Of a stretch of 64,000 nt of DNA, positions 7,991 to 17,423 are shown in pieces. Source of the DNA: Flavobacterium sp. 9 (lineage in GTDB: Bacteria > Bacteroidota > Bacteroidia > Flavobacteriales > Flavobacteriaceae); the NCBI RefSeq assembly GCF_002754195.1, contig NZ_PEEU01000001.1, forward strand, positions 1 to 64,000, in the 5' to 3' direction. The position numbers and the translations under genes are program-made. Every line of letters starts with the position of its first letter. Within the stretch, counting starts at the first letter, position 1. The notes beneath the pieces are model-generated. The model had not been told where the DNA came from. It ran no database searches and saw nothing but the letters and a program-made list of their open reading frames with translations.

Positions 7991-10900
7991 ATGAACAAAT
8001 TCATACGAAATATTATTGCTTTTTCACTTAAGAATAAAGCATTTACATTTTTTTGGGTGGGAATATTGGCAGTTGCCGGATTTATTTCTTTCAAGAATAT
8101 GCCTATTGACGCTTTTCCGGATGTAACTAACACACAGATAATTATCATTACACAATGGAATGGTAAAAGTGCCGAAGAAGTGGAGCGTTTTGTTACCTCG
8201 CCTATTGAAATCTCTATGAATTCGGTACAAAAAAAGACCAGCGTTCGTAGTATAACGATGTTTGGTTTGTCTGTAATCAAGATTATTTTTGATGATGGTG
8301 TCGATGATACTTTTGCGCGTCAACAGGTAAATAATTTATTAAAAAACGTTTCTCTTCCAGATGATGTTGAACCAGATGTTCAGCCGCCTTACGGGCCAAC
8401 CGGAGAAATTTTCAGATATATTGTCAAAAGTGACAGTAGAGACAGTAGAGAATTATTAACATATCAAAACTGGATTATTGACAAACAATTGCGTTCAGTT
8501 CCTGGTGTTGCTGATTTGAATGTATTTGGTGGTCAGGTAAAAACTTATGAAGTTGGTGTTGATCCTATAAAATTGGCCAAATATAATATTACGCCGTTAC
8601 AAGTTTATAATGCTGTAAATGCCGGAAACTTGAATGTTGGTGGAGATGTAATCGAGAAAAATGGACAAGCATTCGTAGTTCGTGGTGTCGGACTTTTGAA
8701 ATCAATTCCTGATATCGAAAATATTATTGTTGATGACGCACACGGAAATCCAATTTTAGTAAAAAATGTTGCCTCGGTTTATGAAAGTTCAATGCCTAGA
8801 GTTGGTCAAACCGGAATAGGTAAAAATGATGATGCCGTTGAAGGAATTGTTGTAATGCGAAAAGGCGAAAATGCTCAGGAAACACTTGCTTTAATTAAAG
8901 ATAAAATAAAGGATTTAAATGAAAATGTACTTCCAAAAGATATAAAAATTGAAACTTTCTACGATCGTGATAATCTGATGAATTTCACTACCGAAACGGT
9001 AATGCACAATTTATTCGAAGGAATTATTCTGGTTACTTGTGTCGTATTTCTTTTTATGGCCGATTGGAGAACAACATTCACCGTTTCGATTGTTATTCCT
9101 TTATCGTTATTATTTGCGTTTTTATGTCTCAAAATGATGGGAATGAGTGCAAATCTGTTGAGTTTAGGTGCTGTCGATTTTGGGATTATCATTGATGGAG
9201 CTGTTGTTATGGTCGAAGGTTTGTTTGTGGTTCTCGATCATCGAGCGCATCAACTTGGAATGGCAAAATATAATAAAATTGCAAAAGGCAGTTTGATTAA
9301 GAAAACCGGAACTGAAATGGGTAAAGCCATCTTCTTTTCTAAACTTATTATCATTACGGCGTTATTACCAATATTTTCATTCCAAAAAGTAGAAGGAAAA
9401 ATGTTCTCGCCTCTAGCCTACACTTTAGGTTTTGCCTTAATGGGAGCTTTACTTTTTACTCTGACATTGGTTCCTGTTCTGTCACATATTCTTCTTAATA
9501 AAAACGTAAAAGAGAAAAACAATCCTTTTGTGAATTTTTGGGACAGAATAGTGGGTAAAGGTTTTGCGTGGACTTTTAAACATAAAGTAAAAACATTAGT
9601 TGCTTCTGTATCCTTATTGGCAGTGGTTTTCTTCTCAGCAACTTTCCTGGGAACTGAATTTTTGCCACAATTAAATGAAGGCGCTTTATGGGTAACTGCC
9701 GAATTACCAATGAGTACTTCATTGCAAGAAAGTGTACAAACAGCGTCAATGATTCGAAAAGATCTTGAAAGTTTCCCTGAAGTGAAAAATGTTTTATCTC
9801 AAACTGGAAGAAGTAACGACGGAACAGATCCAAATGGTTTTGGTTTTATTCAGCTTCAGGTAGATTTAAAACCTAAATCTGAATGGAAACGAAAAATTAA
9901 TATGGACGAACTGATCAATGAAATGGATGAGAAATTAAAAGTTCATCAAGGAATTACTTATAATTATTCGCAACCTGTTATTGATAATGTTGCTGAATCT
10001 GTTGCTGGTTTTAAAGCCTCAAATGCAGTAAAAATATACGGAGATGATCTTGATAAACTAGATGAATTATCGAATGAAGTTCTGGCAAAAATCAAGGATA
10101 TTCCCGGAATAAAAGATGCCGGAATTCTTAGAAATGTTGGTCAGCCGGAAATCAGTGTGGTTCTTGACAGAGAGAAAATGGCCGCTTACGGAGTTACTTT
10201 AAGTGATGCTCAAGCGGTTCTGGAATTGGCTTTTGGAGGAAAAACTGCCACTCAAAAATACGAAGACGAGAAAAAATTTGATGTCCGAGTTCGTTTCTTA
10301 AAAGAATACAGAAAAGACGAATTCGATCTTGCTGAATTGAAAGTGCCAACAATAAGTGGTGTAAAAATTCCGCTTAAAGAAATTTGTGATATTAAAACCG
10401 TTACAGGTCCCGCTTTTATTTACAGAGATAATACAAAACGATTTATTGGCGTAAAATTCTCTGTTCGTGATCGAGATTTAGGAAGTACAATCGCTGAAGC
10501 ACAGAAAAAAGTGGCTGAATTAAAAATGCCAACAGGCTATACAACAGGATGGACAGGAGAATTTGAAAACCAAGTTCGCGCCAGCGCACGTTTAGCACAA
10601 GTAGTTCCAATTAGTTTAATTGGGATATTTGTTCTGTTGTTTATTTTATTCGGAAACATCAAAGATTCTCTGTTAGTTCTTGCCAATGTTCCTTTTGCTG
10701 TTATTGGAGGAATTATCGCTTTACATCTTACAGGAATGAATTTTGGAATCTCGGCAGGAGTTGGATTTATTGCTTTACTTGGTATTTGTATTCAAAACGG
10801 AGTTATTTTAATATCAGAATTCCATCATAATCTCAAGGCAAAATTCACACTCGAAGAATCCATATTTATGGGCGTAAAAGCAAGAACAAGAGCTGTAGTT

Positions 10901-11089
10901 ATGACTGCATTGATGGCTTCTATAGGTTTAATGCCAGCTGCAATCTCTACAGGAATTGGTTCTGAATCACAAAAACCATTGGCAATTGTTATTATTGGCG
11001 GTTTGGTTACAGCAACGATTCTTACCTTATTAGTATTCCCAATTTTATTTTGGGTATTCAATCGTAAAAAACATATCAAAATTGAGTAA
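7991..11089 (+). CDS. Heavy-metal RND efflux pump, CzcA-like
   Basis: A 1032-residue inner-membrane proton antiporter with the two-fold RND layout: TM1 near 15-32, a large periplasmic loop, TM2-6, TM7 near 535-555, a second loop, and TM8-12. The TM4 motif DFGIIIDGAVVMVE gives acids at D396, D402 and E409, matching the D-D-E proton relay of CzcA (Zn/Co/Cd) rather than the CusA pattern for Cu/Ag. It lacks an obvious CusA-like methionine relay, although I did not check every Met. It is last in the operon, 86 bp after the barrel gene. Substrate assignment to divalent Zn/Co/Cd is an inference from the motif. Confidence 0.93.
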   Translation: MNKFIRNIIAFSLKNKAFTFFWVGILAVAGFISFKNMPIDAFPDVTNTQIIIITQWNGKSAEEVERFVTSPIEISMNSVQKKTSVRSITMFGLSVIKIIFDDGVDDTFARQQVNNLLKNVSLPDDVEPDVQPPYGPTGEIFRYIVKSDSRDSRELLTYQNWIIDKQLRSVPGVADLNVFGGQVKTYEVGVDPIKLAKYNITPLQVYNAVNAGNLNVGGDVIEKNGQAFVVRGVGLLKSIPDIENIIVDDAHGNPILVKNVASVYESSMPRVGQTGIGKNDDAVEGIVVMRKGENAQETLALIKDKIKDLNENVLPKDIKIETFYDRDNLMNFTTETVMHNLFEGIILVTCVVFLFMADWRTTFTVSIVIPLSLLFAFLCLKMMGMSANLLSLGAVDFGIIIDGAVVMVEGLFVVLDHRAHQLGMAKYNKIAKGSLIKKTGTEMGKAIFFSKLIIITALLPIFSFQKVEGKMFSPLAYTLGFALMGALLFTLTLVPVLSHILLNKNVKEKNNPFVNFWDRIVGKGFAWTFKHKVKTLVASVSLLAVVFFSATFLGTEFLPQLNEGALWVTAELPMSTSLQESVQTASMIRKDLESFPEVKNVLSQTGRSNDGTDPNGFGFIQLQVDLKPKSEWKRKINMDELINEMDEKLKVHQGITYNYSQPVIDNVAESVAGFKASNAVKIYGDDLDKLDELSNEVLAKIKDIPGIKDAGILRNVGQPEISVVLDREKMAAYGVTLSDAQAVLELAFGGKTATQKYEDEKKFDVRVRFLKEYRKDEFDLAELKVPTISGVKIPLKEICDIKTVTGPAFIYRDNTKRFIGVKFSVRDRDLGSTIAEAQKKVAELKMPTGYTTGWTGEFENQVRASARLAQVVPISLIGIFVLLFILFGNIKDSLLVLANVPFAVIGGIIALHLTGMNFGISAGVGFIALLGICIQNGVILISEFHHNLKAKFTLEESIFMGVKARTRAVVMTALMASIGLMPAAISTGIGSESQKPLAIVIIGGLVTATILTLLVFPILFWVFNRKKHIKIE

Positions 11090-11140
11090 AATATTGAAGA
11101 GTATTAATTGGTTAAATTAATTTGATTCGGTTACAAAAAG

Positions 11141-11170
11141 AAAGCATCATTATTTTAATGGTGCTTTTTT
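11141..11170 (+). terminator. Terminator after the efflux operon
   Basis: AAAGCATCATT pairs with AATGGTGCTTT (one G-T wobble) and is followed by a T-run. It lies about 50 bases downstream of the CzcA-like stop codon. Confidence 0.75.
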
Positions 11171-11226
11171 GATTTCATTATCTCTAAGTTTGATATCTTG
11201 CAGACACTATAAGTAATATCTGATTT

Positions 11227-11829
11227 ATGAAATACATCTATTCTCTACTCGCCATTTTTGCAATTTCTTTAGTGGCTTCTGTTATAAATCCAAAAGAAGG
11301 ATTTACTTGTTTTCTTGAAATTATTCCGGCAATTATTGGTTTCTTAATTTTAGCTTTTACCTTCAAAAAATTCCGTTTCACAAATTTCACTTATACTTTG
11401 ATATTAATACATTGTATTATTCTTTTCGTCGGAGGACATTATACGTATGCCGAAGTTCCTTTTTTTGACTACATAAAAGAGGTATTTCATCAAAGCAGAA
11501 ACAATTATGATAAAGTGGGACATTTTGCACAAGGATTAGTTCCTGCAATGATTATCAGAGAACTTTTTATTCGTAAGGAAGTAATTAGTAATAAAAGTTT
11601 CTTCAACTTTATTATCGTTTGTATTTGTTTGGCGATTAGTGCGACGTACGAATTTATAGAATGGTTTGTTTCACTTGCAACCGGCGAAGGTGGCGATGCG
11701 TTTTTAGGAACTCAGGGATATGTTTGGGATACACAATCTGATATGTTGTTTGCTACAATTGGAGCAATTGTTGGGTTAATTGTATTCTCTAAAATTCAGG
11801 ATAAACAAATTAAAACGATCAATTTTTAA
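11227..11829 (+). CDS. YjdF/DUF2238-like integral membrane protein
   Basis: A 200-residue protein with about six TM helices and the family signature DKVGHFAQGLVPAMIIRELF, followed by ATYEFIEW and GTQGYVWDTQSDM. These acidic/histidine motifs define the DUF2238 (YjdF) family, whose function is unknown. It is monocistronic between the efflux-operon terminator and a palindromic repeat. A metal-related role is tempting because of the neighbours, but nothing in the sequence proves it. Confidence 0.82.
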   Translation: MKYIYSLLAIFAISLVASVINPKEGFTCFLEIIPAIIGFLILAFTFKKFRFTNFTYTLILIHCIILFVGGHYTYAEVPFFDYIKEVFHQSRNNYDKVGHFAQGLVPAMIIRELFIRKEVISNKSFFNFIIVCICLAISATYEFIEWFVSLATGEGGDAFLGTQGYVWDTQSDMLFATIGAIVGLIVFSKIQDKQIKTINF

Positions 11830-11878
11830 GCTATTTGTAATTGAGTAATTCTGTATCTGATTTAGTCTTTATTGAATA

Positions 11879-11998
11879 GCCTCCTGCTTTAGCTGAAGGT
11901 ACTTAATGCCCTTAGAAATGGCTTTAGCCAAATCTGCTTTTTTTTGGCTAAAGCCATTCAAATTGATTCTGTATAAACTCCAGCTAAAGCTGGAGGCA
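11879..11998. repeat. Nested palindromic intergenic element (GCTTTAGC family)
   Basis: Outer arms 11879-11899 and 11979-11998 (CTCCAGCTAAAGCTGGAG type) are inverted copies, and each arm is itself palindromic. Inside them, AATGGCTTTAGCCA (11917-11930) and TGGCTAAAGCCATT (11945-11958) form a second inverted pair. This REP-like doublet fills most of the gap between the YjdF-like and ankyrin genes. The remainder of the gap is a terminator and AT-rich DNA. Confidence 0.75.
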
Positions 11999-12047
11999 AT
12001 TCAAAAGAACTTTGCTCACAAGCATCGGGATGAATTTATATAAAATA

Positions 12048-12077
12048 AAAACGACCTTCTGCTCAAGGAAGGTCGTT
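12048..12077. terminator. Bidirectional terminator between converging genes
   Basis: AAAACGACCTTC and GAAGGTCGTTT form a strong stem between the plus-strand YjdF-like gene and the minus-strand ankyrin gene. A-rich and T-rich flanks allow use in both directions. Confidence 0.7.
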
Positions 12078-12130
12078 TCAATTACTAACTCAAAACTCTT
12101 TTAAACTTTTAGTTCAAAAACGTTTATTTT

Positions 12131-12514
12131 TTATTTTAAATCTTTTAAAAATGCAATTGCATCTGTTGCATTAGATAATTGTGCATATTTTAATGCAGTA
12201 TATCCTTTCTCGTTTTTATCGCTTGGACGAGCGCCACTTGCTATTAGTACTTTTAAAATTTCTACTTTATTGTATCGTGCAGCCACCATTAATGGAGACA
12301 TATCATCTGAGAACTGATTTACATCAGCACCATATTCGATAAATTTTTTCACGATTTCAAGATCTCCTTTGCTAACTGCAACGTTTAATGGAGATACCTC
12401 ATAAGTTCTAAATTCAACTCCATTTTTTACAGATGGTGTTGTGTGATTTGAAGCCATTGAAACATTTGCAAATGCTATTAAAGCTACTCCTAAAATAATT
12501 ACTGATTTTTTCAT
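12131..12514 (-). CDS. Small exported ankyrin-repeat protein
   Basis: A 127-residue protein with a signal peptide (MKKSVIILGVALIAFANVSMA). Three ankyrin repeats follow (about residues 40-125), seen as SPLNVAVSKGDLEIVKKFIEYGADVN, MSPLMVAARYNKVEILKVLIASGARPS and YTALKYAQLSNATDAIAFLK. Ankyrin repeats bind proteins; the partner here is unknown. It is likely periplasmic. The gene is monocistronic. The 355-bp region upstream (12515-12869) holds no other gene that I can support. Confidence 0.88.
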   Translation of the reverse strand: MKKSVIILGVALIAFANVSMASNHTTPSVKNGVEFRTYEVSPLNVAVSKGDLEIVKKFIEYGADVNQFSDDMSPLMVAARYNKVEILKVLIASGARPSDKNEKGYTALKYAQLSNATDAIAFLKDLK

Positions 12515-12869
12515 GTTGATTGATTATTAATTGATTGATAATGATGATTCTTAATTTCTATGTAAATGTACTCTATTTTATGTATTATGTATTGCAAGGT
12601 ACCGTGTTTTAACTAATTCTTAACATTCAGTTAATAAATGGGTTACATTTTAAAACTTAACGTTTCCAAAATTTCAACTTGCTTTACTAATAGACGCGAC
12701 AACTATCGAAATGTTACAGTAAAATCGAAAAAAATATAAAAAAATTCATCAAAAAATTTTAAACTCAACAAATTCAAGCCTTTAGTTTTTTAACTTTACT
12801 GTAGAATGAAAGCAAAAAAGAATGTCTAACCAGAACAGAACCTAATTTTTAACCTTTAAACTAGAGAAA
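12515..12869. other. Gene-free promoter region
   Basis: This stretch separates the divergent ankyrin and SRPBCC genes. It is very AT-rich, has a short GATTGATTATTAATTGATTGATA repetition next to the ankyrin start, and a near-consensus TAACTTTA near 12790 that may serve the SRPBCC gene. I see no coding sequence, RNA gene or strong hairpin. Confidence 0.5.
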
Positions 12870-13409
12870 ATGATAATTATTAAAAGAATTTTGGTAGTGT
12901 TGATTTTAATTATAGCAATAGTATTAATCGCGGCTTACTTTATGCCAAAAGAGTATGCGATACAAAGAGAGATTGTAATCGACAAACCAGCCGATAGTGT
13001 TTTTAAATATGTGAGATATTTAAAAAACCAAAATCAGTTTAGTGTTTGGGCCAATATTGATCCAAAAATGAAATTAACTTACAAAGGAACTGATGGAACT
13101 GTAGGTTCTATATCTTCTTGGGAAAGTAAAGTAAAAGAAGTTGGTATTGGCGAACAGGAAATCACAAAAATCACTGAAGGAAAACGTATAGACTTTGCTT
13201 TACGCTTCAAAGAACCAATGAATGATACTGCGGTTGGTTTTATGTCTACAGATGCAATTGCGGGAAATCAAACTAAAGTGAAATGGGGAATCAACGGCGT
13301 TTTTCCTTATCCGATGAATATAATGATGCCAATGATGAATATGGATAAGATGATTGGAAAAGATCTGGATAAAGGTCTTGAAAATTTAAAGGAGCAAATG
13401 GAGAAGTAA
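12870..13409 (+). CDS. SRPBCC-fold protein with N-terminal membrane anchor
   Basis: A 179-residue protein with one hydrophobic helix (about residues 5-25), then an SRPBCC/polyketide-cyclase-like domain (VIDKPADSVFKYVRYLKNQNQFSVW ... SWESKVKEVGIGEQEITKI). This START-like fold binds hydrophobic ligands; no ligand can be inferred. The helix could be a signal anchor, placing the domain in the periplasm. The gene converges with purC across a palindromic repeat at 13417-13479. Confidence 0.82.
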   Translation: MIIIKRILVVLILIIAIVLIAAYFMPKEYAIQREIVIDKPADSVFKYVRYLKNQNQFSVWANIDPKMKLTYKGTDGTVGSISSWESKVKEVGIGEQEITKITEGKRIDFALRFKEPMNDTAVGFMSTDAIAGNQTKVKWGINGVFPYPMNIMMPMMNMDKMIGKDLDKGLENLKEQMEK

Positions 13410-13416
13410 AAAAAAT

Positions 13417-13479
13417 AGCCACAGATTAAAAAGAAGAGAACGATTATTAAAATCATTTTAATCTTTTAATCTGTGGTTA
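13417..13479. repeat. Palindrome containing CCACAGATTAAAAAG
   Basis: CCACAGATTAAAAAG (13419-13433) is inverted as CTTTTAATCTGTGG (13463-13476). Between the arms, ATTAAAATCATTTTAAT is also self-complementary. It lies between converging genes and may act as a terminator, but has the same nested layout as the other intergenic repeats here. Confidence 0.65.
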
Positions 13480-13521
13480 AAATTTATTCTTTATATCAGA
13501 AAGAAATCCTTTGGCTAAAAA

Positions 13522-14478
13522 CTATTTTTTAGCGTTAAGATATTCTACTACATTTTTTTCAATACGCTGATCGATATTAGCGATATCAGCTTTCACGAAT
13601 TTCTCTCCAAGAATATTTTCATATAATTCAATATATCTTTCAGAAACTGATTCAATATAAGCATCTGTCATATCTGGAATTTGTTGTCCGTCTTGTCCTT
13701 GAAAACCATTTTCGATTAACCAACGACGTACAAATTCTTTTGAAAGCTGCTTTTGCTCCTCCCCTTTTTCTTGTCTTTCCTGATATCCATCAGCATAAAA
13801 ATAACGAGAAGAATCCGGTGTATGAATTTCATCAATCAAAACAATAACACCGTCTTTAGTTTTTCCAAATTCGTATTTAGTATCTACCAAAATCAAACCA
13901 CGACTTGCAGCGATTTCAGTTCCTCTTTGAAATAAAGCACGAGTATATTTTTCTAAAACCAAATAATCTTCTTCCGAAACAATTCCTTTAGATAAAATAT
14001 CTTCACGAGAAATATCTTCATCATGAGAACCGTTATCCGCTTTTGTAGTTGGCGTAATAATTGGTTCCGGAAATTTATCATTTTCCTTTAAACCTTCAGC
14101 CATTGTAACTCCGCAGATTTGTCTTTTTCCGGCAGCATATTCGCGCGCAGCATGACCTGAAACATAACCACGAATAACCATTTCTACTTTAAAAGGATCA
14201 CATAAATGTCCAACTGCTACGTTTGGATCTGGTGTTGCAATTAACCAATTTGGAACAATATCCTGAGTTAACTCCATGAATTTTGTTGCAATCTGATTCA
14301 AAATTTGTCCTTTGTACGGAATTCCCTTTGGCAAAACCACATCAAAAGCCGAAAGTCTATCCGTTGCAACCATTACCAAAAGTTCGTCATTAATATTGTA
14401 AACTTCTCTAACTTTTCCGCGGTAAACTGATTTTTGATTTGGGAAATTAAAATTTGTTGTTGTAATTGTATTGCTCAT
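13522..14478 (-). CDS. purC: Phosphoribosylaminoimidazole-succinocarboxamide synthase
   Basis: SAICAR synthetase joins CAIR and aspartate with ATP in de novo purine synthesis in the cytosol. Family motifs are [11 protein letters not shown] at the N-terminus, [13 protein letters not shown], the Arg-containing [35 protein letters not shown], and the Asp/Arg C-terminal region. The 318-residue length matches the longer PurC class of Bacteroidota. It stands alone with its own -7 box on the minus strand (14510-14517). Confidence 0.96.
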   Translation of the reverse strand: MSNTITTTNFNFPNQKSVYRGKVREVYNINDELLVMVATDRLSAFDVVLPKGIPYKGQILNQIATKFMELTQDIVPNWLIATPDPNVAVGHLCDPFKVEMVIRGYVSGHAAREYAAGKRQICGVTMAEGLKENDKFPEPIITPTTKADNGSHDEDISREDILSKGIVSEEDYLVLEKYTRALFQRGTEIAASRGLILVDTKYEFGKTKDGVIVLIDEIHTPDSSRYFYADGYQERQEKGEEQKQLSKEFVRRWLIENGFQGQDGQQIPDMTDAYIESVSERYIELYENILGEKFVKADIANIDQRIEKNVVEYLNAKK

Positions 14479-14509
14479 TATCCTTAGTTGTGTTGTTTTT
14501 TTATGATTG

Positions 14510-14517
14510 CAAATTTA
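14510..14517 (-). promoter_or_regulatory. -7 box TAAATTTG for purC
   Basis: Read on the minus strand, TAAATTTG fits the TAnnTTTG consensus and lies 31 bases before the purC ATG. Confidence 0.5.
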
Positions 14518-14531
14518 AAACTAATTAAAGT

Positions 14532-14562
14532 AAAAAAAGAATCTATTCAGATTCTTTTTTTT
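14532..14562 (-). terminator. Terminator after the S9 peptidase gene
   Basis: On the minus strand, AAGAATCT-GAAT-AGATTCTT is followed by a T-run. It separates the peptidase gene from purC. Confidence 0.7.
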
Positions 14563-14672
14563 AGTCGCGGTTTTCAGTTTTCAGTCGCAGTTTGTAGTTT
14601 TCGAAAAACTTAAACTTGAAGCTTTGTCAAAGTTTTAAACTTTGACAAAGCTAGCGCAAACTGAAACTGAAC
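14563..14672. repeat. Nested palindrome with a 33-bp core (AGCTTTGTCAAAG)
   Basis: The core at 14620-14652 reads AGCTTTGTCAAAGTTTT then AAACTTTGACAAAGCT, a near-perfect palindrome. It is flanked by CAGTTTG-type sequence on the left and CAAACTG on the right. The left part repeats TTTTCAGT, and the right part has CTGAAACTGAAC in the inverted sense. Same nested plan as other intergenic repeats of the window. Confidence 0.6.
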
Positions 14673-14674
14673 AC

Positions 14675-17035
14675 TTATTTCTCTAGAAGCGTCGAATTAA
14701 ATAAATTCAGAATTCTACTATATTCATCAATCCACGAGTATGTTTCTTTAAAACTGTGCGATTCTATTGGAAAAGTAGAAAGGGTCCAATTCTTCTTTTG
14801 TAACTCTATAAAGCGTTGAGATAAACGAACAACATCCTTATATTCCACATTATCATCGACCATTCCGTGTAACATAACAAGATTTCCTTTTAAATTATCA
14901 GCGAAATAAATCGGAGAACTTTTCTTGTAAGCTTCAGGATCTGTCTCCGGAAAATTCAAAATATTTCCAGTATATCCGTGATTATAATGTGCCCAATCTG
15001 TAACAGAACGCAATGCAGCACCAGATTTAAATTCGCCAGGAGTCGTTAACATTCCCATCAAAGTAATAAATCCACCATAAGATCCGCCGTAAATACCAAC
15101 TCTGTTCGCGTCTACACCGTATTTTTCTACTAGATATTTTTTTCCGTCAAGTTGATCAGATAAATCTTTTCCTCCCATAAAACGGTAGATTCCAGTTCTA
15201 AAATCACGTCCGTAACCATCACTTCCTCTATAATCAATGTCCAAAACTGTATAACCTAAATCAGTCAACAAATTATGAAACATATATTCTCTGTAATAAT
15301 TGCTCCAAAAATTATGTGCGTTTTGTAAATAACCTGCGCCGTGAACAAAAATTACGGCAGCTTTATTATTACTTTCTGCTTTTGGCGTATATAATCTCGC
15401 ATTTACAGGAGTTCCGTCTTGCGCTTTGAATGTAATTACTTCCGGTTCTCTCCATTTATACTGTTTGAAACTTTCAGAAGTCGAAGAAGAAATTTGTTGT
15501 AATGTTGTGTTCTTTTTATTATCGGCAATATAAAAATCCCAAGGAATATTTTTATAAGAATAACGTACTAAAAGTGATTTTTCATCTGGCGAAACCACAA
15601 CTTCATGCGCGCCGTCTTTAGTTAAAATTGGTTCCAAAACACCGCCAATTGCAGGCAATTTATAAAAATTTCTATTTCCCGGATTTGTTGTATTTGTCGT
15701 TAAATAAAATGTCTTTTTATCTTTAGATAATGCTACCTCACGAACTTCCCAATTTCCGGTTGTCAATTGTGTTTTCTTATTTGACTTTAAATTATAAGTG
15801 TATAAATGTGAATATCCTGTCGCTTCAGATTGGAAATAAATCGTTTCATTATCCGCTAAGAAACCAAGAATTCCAGATTCAAAAGAATACGATGGAATTC
15901 CGGGACCGCCAATCCAGGCTTCGTCATGCTGATGTTCAATTTCCTTAAATGTTCCGTTTTCAAGGTTTAAACTTATCAGCCATCTGTCTTTATTATCCTG
16001 ACTTCTAATTTCAACAATTGCAAGCGTTCCGTCTTCGTTATAAACCGGAGCAAGAGTTGTAATTAGTTTATCTTCTTTGGCTTTATTTTTTAAATTAGCA
16101 TAAGTTTCATAATACTTCGGAGTATCCTGAATATGACTTAAAGTCGAAAAATTCACATAATAAACGGTATCTTTTGCTACAGAATAAATTCCGAATTTTG
16201 TTTTTACCAAATTAGCTGTAGAAACTTTCTCTTTAGTATTCGGCGTTTGATTATAACCGTCATCCGTTATAAAAACTTCCATTTTTTCTTGTTTGATATC
16301 TGCTTCTTCAACTAAACTGAATGTTGCAAAATTTCCATTTGGATTTGCTTTCAGATTAGACAAATTATCTTTTCCGTAGAAATATTCTTTAGCAAAATCA
16401 GATTTAACCGCTTTAGTTTTAGCAAGATTCCATTGTTTTTTTGCTGCTGCATCTCTAATAAACTGAAACAACTCTTTTTGTTGCGTCACTAAAAAAGAAT
16501 CTTTTTCTGCAGTTTTTTCTTTTTTATCTCCTTTAGTAAGGTTTGTTATTTGCAAAACTGTCCCTTCTTTAGCATTGTATTTGAAGATATTACCATTTTG
16601 TTCGAAAAAAACAATTCCTGCAGTTGTTCCTAATTCCAAATTTGAAATTTCATTACTTTGCTGAATAATTTTCTTAACTGCTTTTGTACTATTTGTATAA
16701 GAATATAAAGCACCTTTGTCTACATAATAAAAAACATCAGAACCTGGTTTATTTTTAAAATCAAGTTTAGAAAAACTAGCTTCTTTAGGTTCAACCAAAA
16801 AAGGTTTTACGGCACCTTTTTGCCAAGAATAAGTACTTTCGCCTAAATCATTCGTAGGATTCCATTCAAAATACACTTTTTTTCCATCCAAAGACCAGCG
16901 TCCGTTTGTTGGTTGATTCCCAATAAAAGACTCGCCTTTCATTATTTCTTCAAGTTTCAAAATTTGGCTATTGCCCGATATTGAAAAAATCAAAAAGGCA
17001 AGGATAGAAAAGTTTTTTCTCATAGTATTTTTCAT
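14675..17035 (-). CDS. S9-family serine peptidase (dipeptidyl peptidase IV-like)
   Basis: A 786-residue exported peptidase with an N-terminal signal peptide, a beta-propeller region (about residues 30-530), and a C-terminal alpha/beta-hydrolase domain. The catalytic triad is visible: Ser in GIYGGSYGGF, Asp in MVDDNVEYKD and His in IESHSFKET. This order fits prolyl oligopeptidase/DPP enzymes, which release dipeptides or cut after proline, probably in the periplasm. Two ATGs are possible (17035 and 17023); the second starts closer to the signal peptide. A TATTTTTG box on the minus strand ends 9 bases before the first ATG. Confidence 0.92.
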   Translation of the reverse strand: MKNTMRKNFSILAFLIFSISGNSQILKLEEIMKGESFIGNQPTNGRWSLDGKKVYFEWNPTNDLGESTYSWQKGAVKPFLVEPKEASFSKLDFKNKPGSDVFYYVDKGALYSYTNSTKAVKKIIQQSNEISNLELGTTAGIVFFEQNGNIFKYNAKEGTVLQITNLTKGDKKEKTAEKDSFLVTQQKELFQFIRDAAAKKQWNLAKTKAVKSDFAKEYFYGKDNLSNLKANPNGNFATFSLVEEADIKQEKMEVFITDDGYNQTPNTKEKVSTANLVKTKFGIYSVAKDTVYYVNFSTLSHIQDTPKYYETYANLKNKAKEDKLITTLAPVYNEDGTLAIVEIRSQDNKDRWLISLNLENGTFKEIEHQHDEAWIGGPGIPSYSFESGILGFLADNETIYFQSEATGYSHLYTYNLKSNKKTQLTTGNWEVREVALSKDKKTFYLTTNTTNPGNRNFYKLPAIGGVLEPILTKDGAHEVVVSPDEKSLLVRYSYKNIPWDFYIADNKKNTTLQQISSSTSESFKQYKWREPEVITFKAQDGTPVNARLYTPKAESNNKAAVIFVHGAGYLQNAHNFWSNYYREYMFHNLLTDLGYTVLDIDYRGSDGYGRDFRTGIYRFMGGKDLSDQLDGKKYLVEKYGVDANRVGIYGGSYGGFITLMGMLTTPGEFKSGAALRSVTDWAHYNHGYTGNILNFPETDPEAYKKSSPIYFADNLKGNLVMLHGMVDDNVEYKDVVRLSQRFIELQKKNWTLSTFPIESHSFKETYSWIDEYSRILNLFNSTLLEK

Positions 17036-17138
17036 TTAAGAAAACAAAAATACACTTTGCAAATTATTAAAAAAATGTTTCTGCAATTTGGTTACAAAAT
17101 CCTTAGAATAAACCGTCAGTTGCAATTCAAAAAAAAAA

Positions 17139-17276
17139 TTAACACATAGAAACATAGATTATATATTTGAAAAAGAGAAAAATAAGAAACATGTTTCTTT
17201 CACATAGTTGACTATGCTTATTTTTAATAAGTGAAACGCCTTTATACTCAACAAGAACTATGTATCTATGTGTTAG
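17139..17276. repeat. CACATAGAAACATAG palindromic element, copy 1
   Basis: Outer arms TTAACACATAGAAACATAG and CTATGTATCTATGTGTTA are inverted. The interior contains GAAACATGTTTC, CACATAGTTGACTATG and AAGTGAAACGCCT. The reverse complement of this whole block aligns along its length with the block at 55919-56062, so the two are copies of one element in opposite orientations. It fills the S9/HAD intergenic gap along with a terminator. Confidence 0.8.
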
Positions 17277-17320
17277 AATTAATTACGCTCAATAGGTTTC
17301 GCGTATATTCGTTTCATAAA

Positions 17321-17356
17321 AAAATCCCTGAAGAATTATCTTCAAGGATTCTGTTT
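17321..17356 (-). terminator. Terminator after the HAD phosphatase gene
   Basis: On the minus strand AATCCTTGAAGATAATTCTTCAGGGATT forms a hairpin (written here in two parts: AATCCTTGAAGA and TCTTCAGGGATT) followed by seven Ts. Confidence 0.75.
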
Positions 17357-17423
17357 TTGTTAAAACTCTAAAAATTACAATTTCAATAATAGTAGACTTT
17401 CTATGTGTATTTATTTTTAAAAA

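Noticed and set aside
7951..8323. Minus-strand frames over the start of the CzcA-like gene
   Set aside because: They are antisense shadows of a clear RND pump gene.
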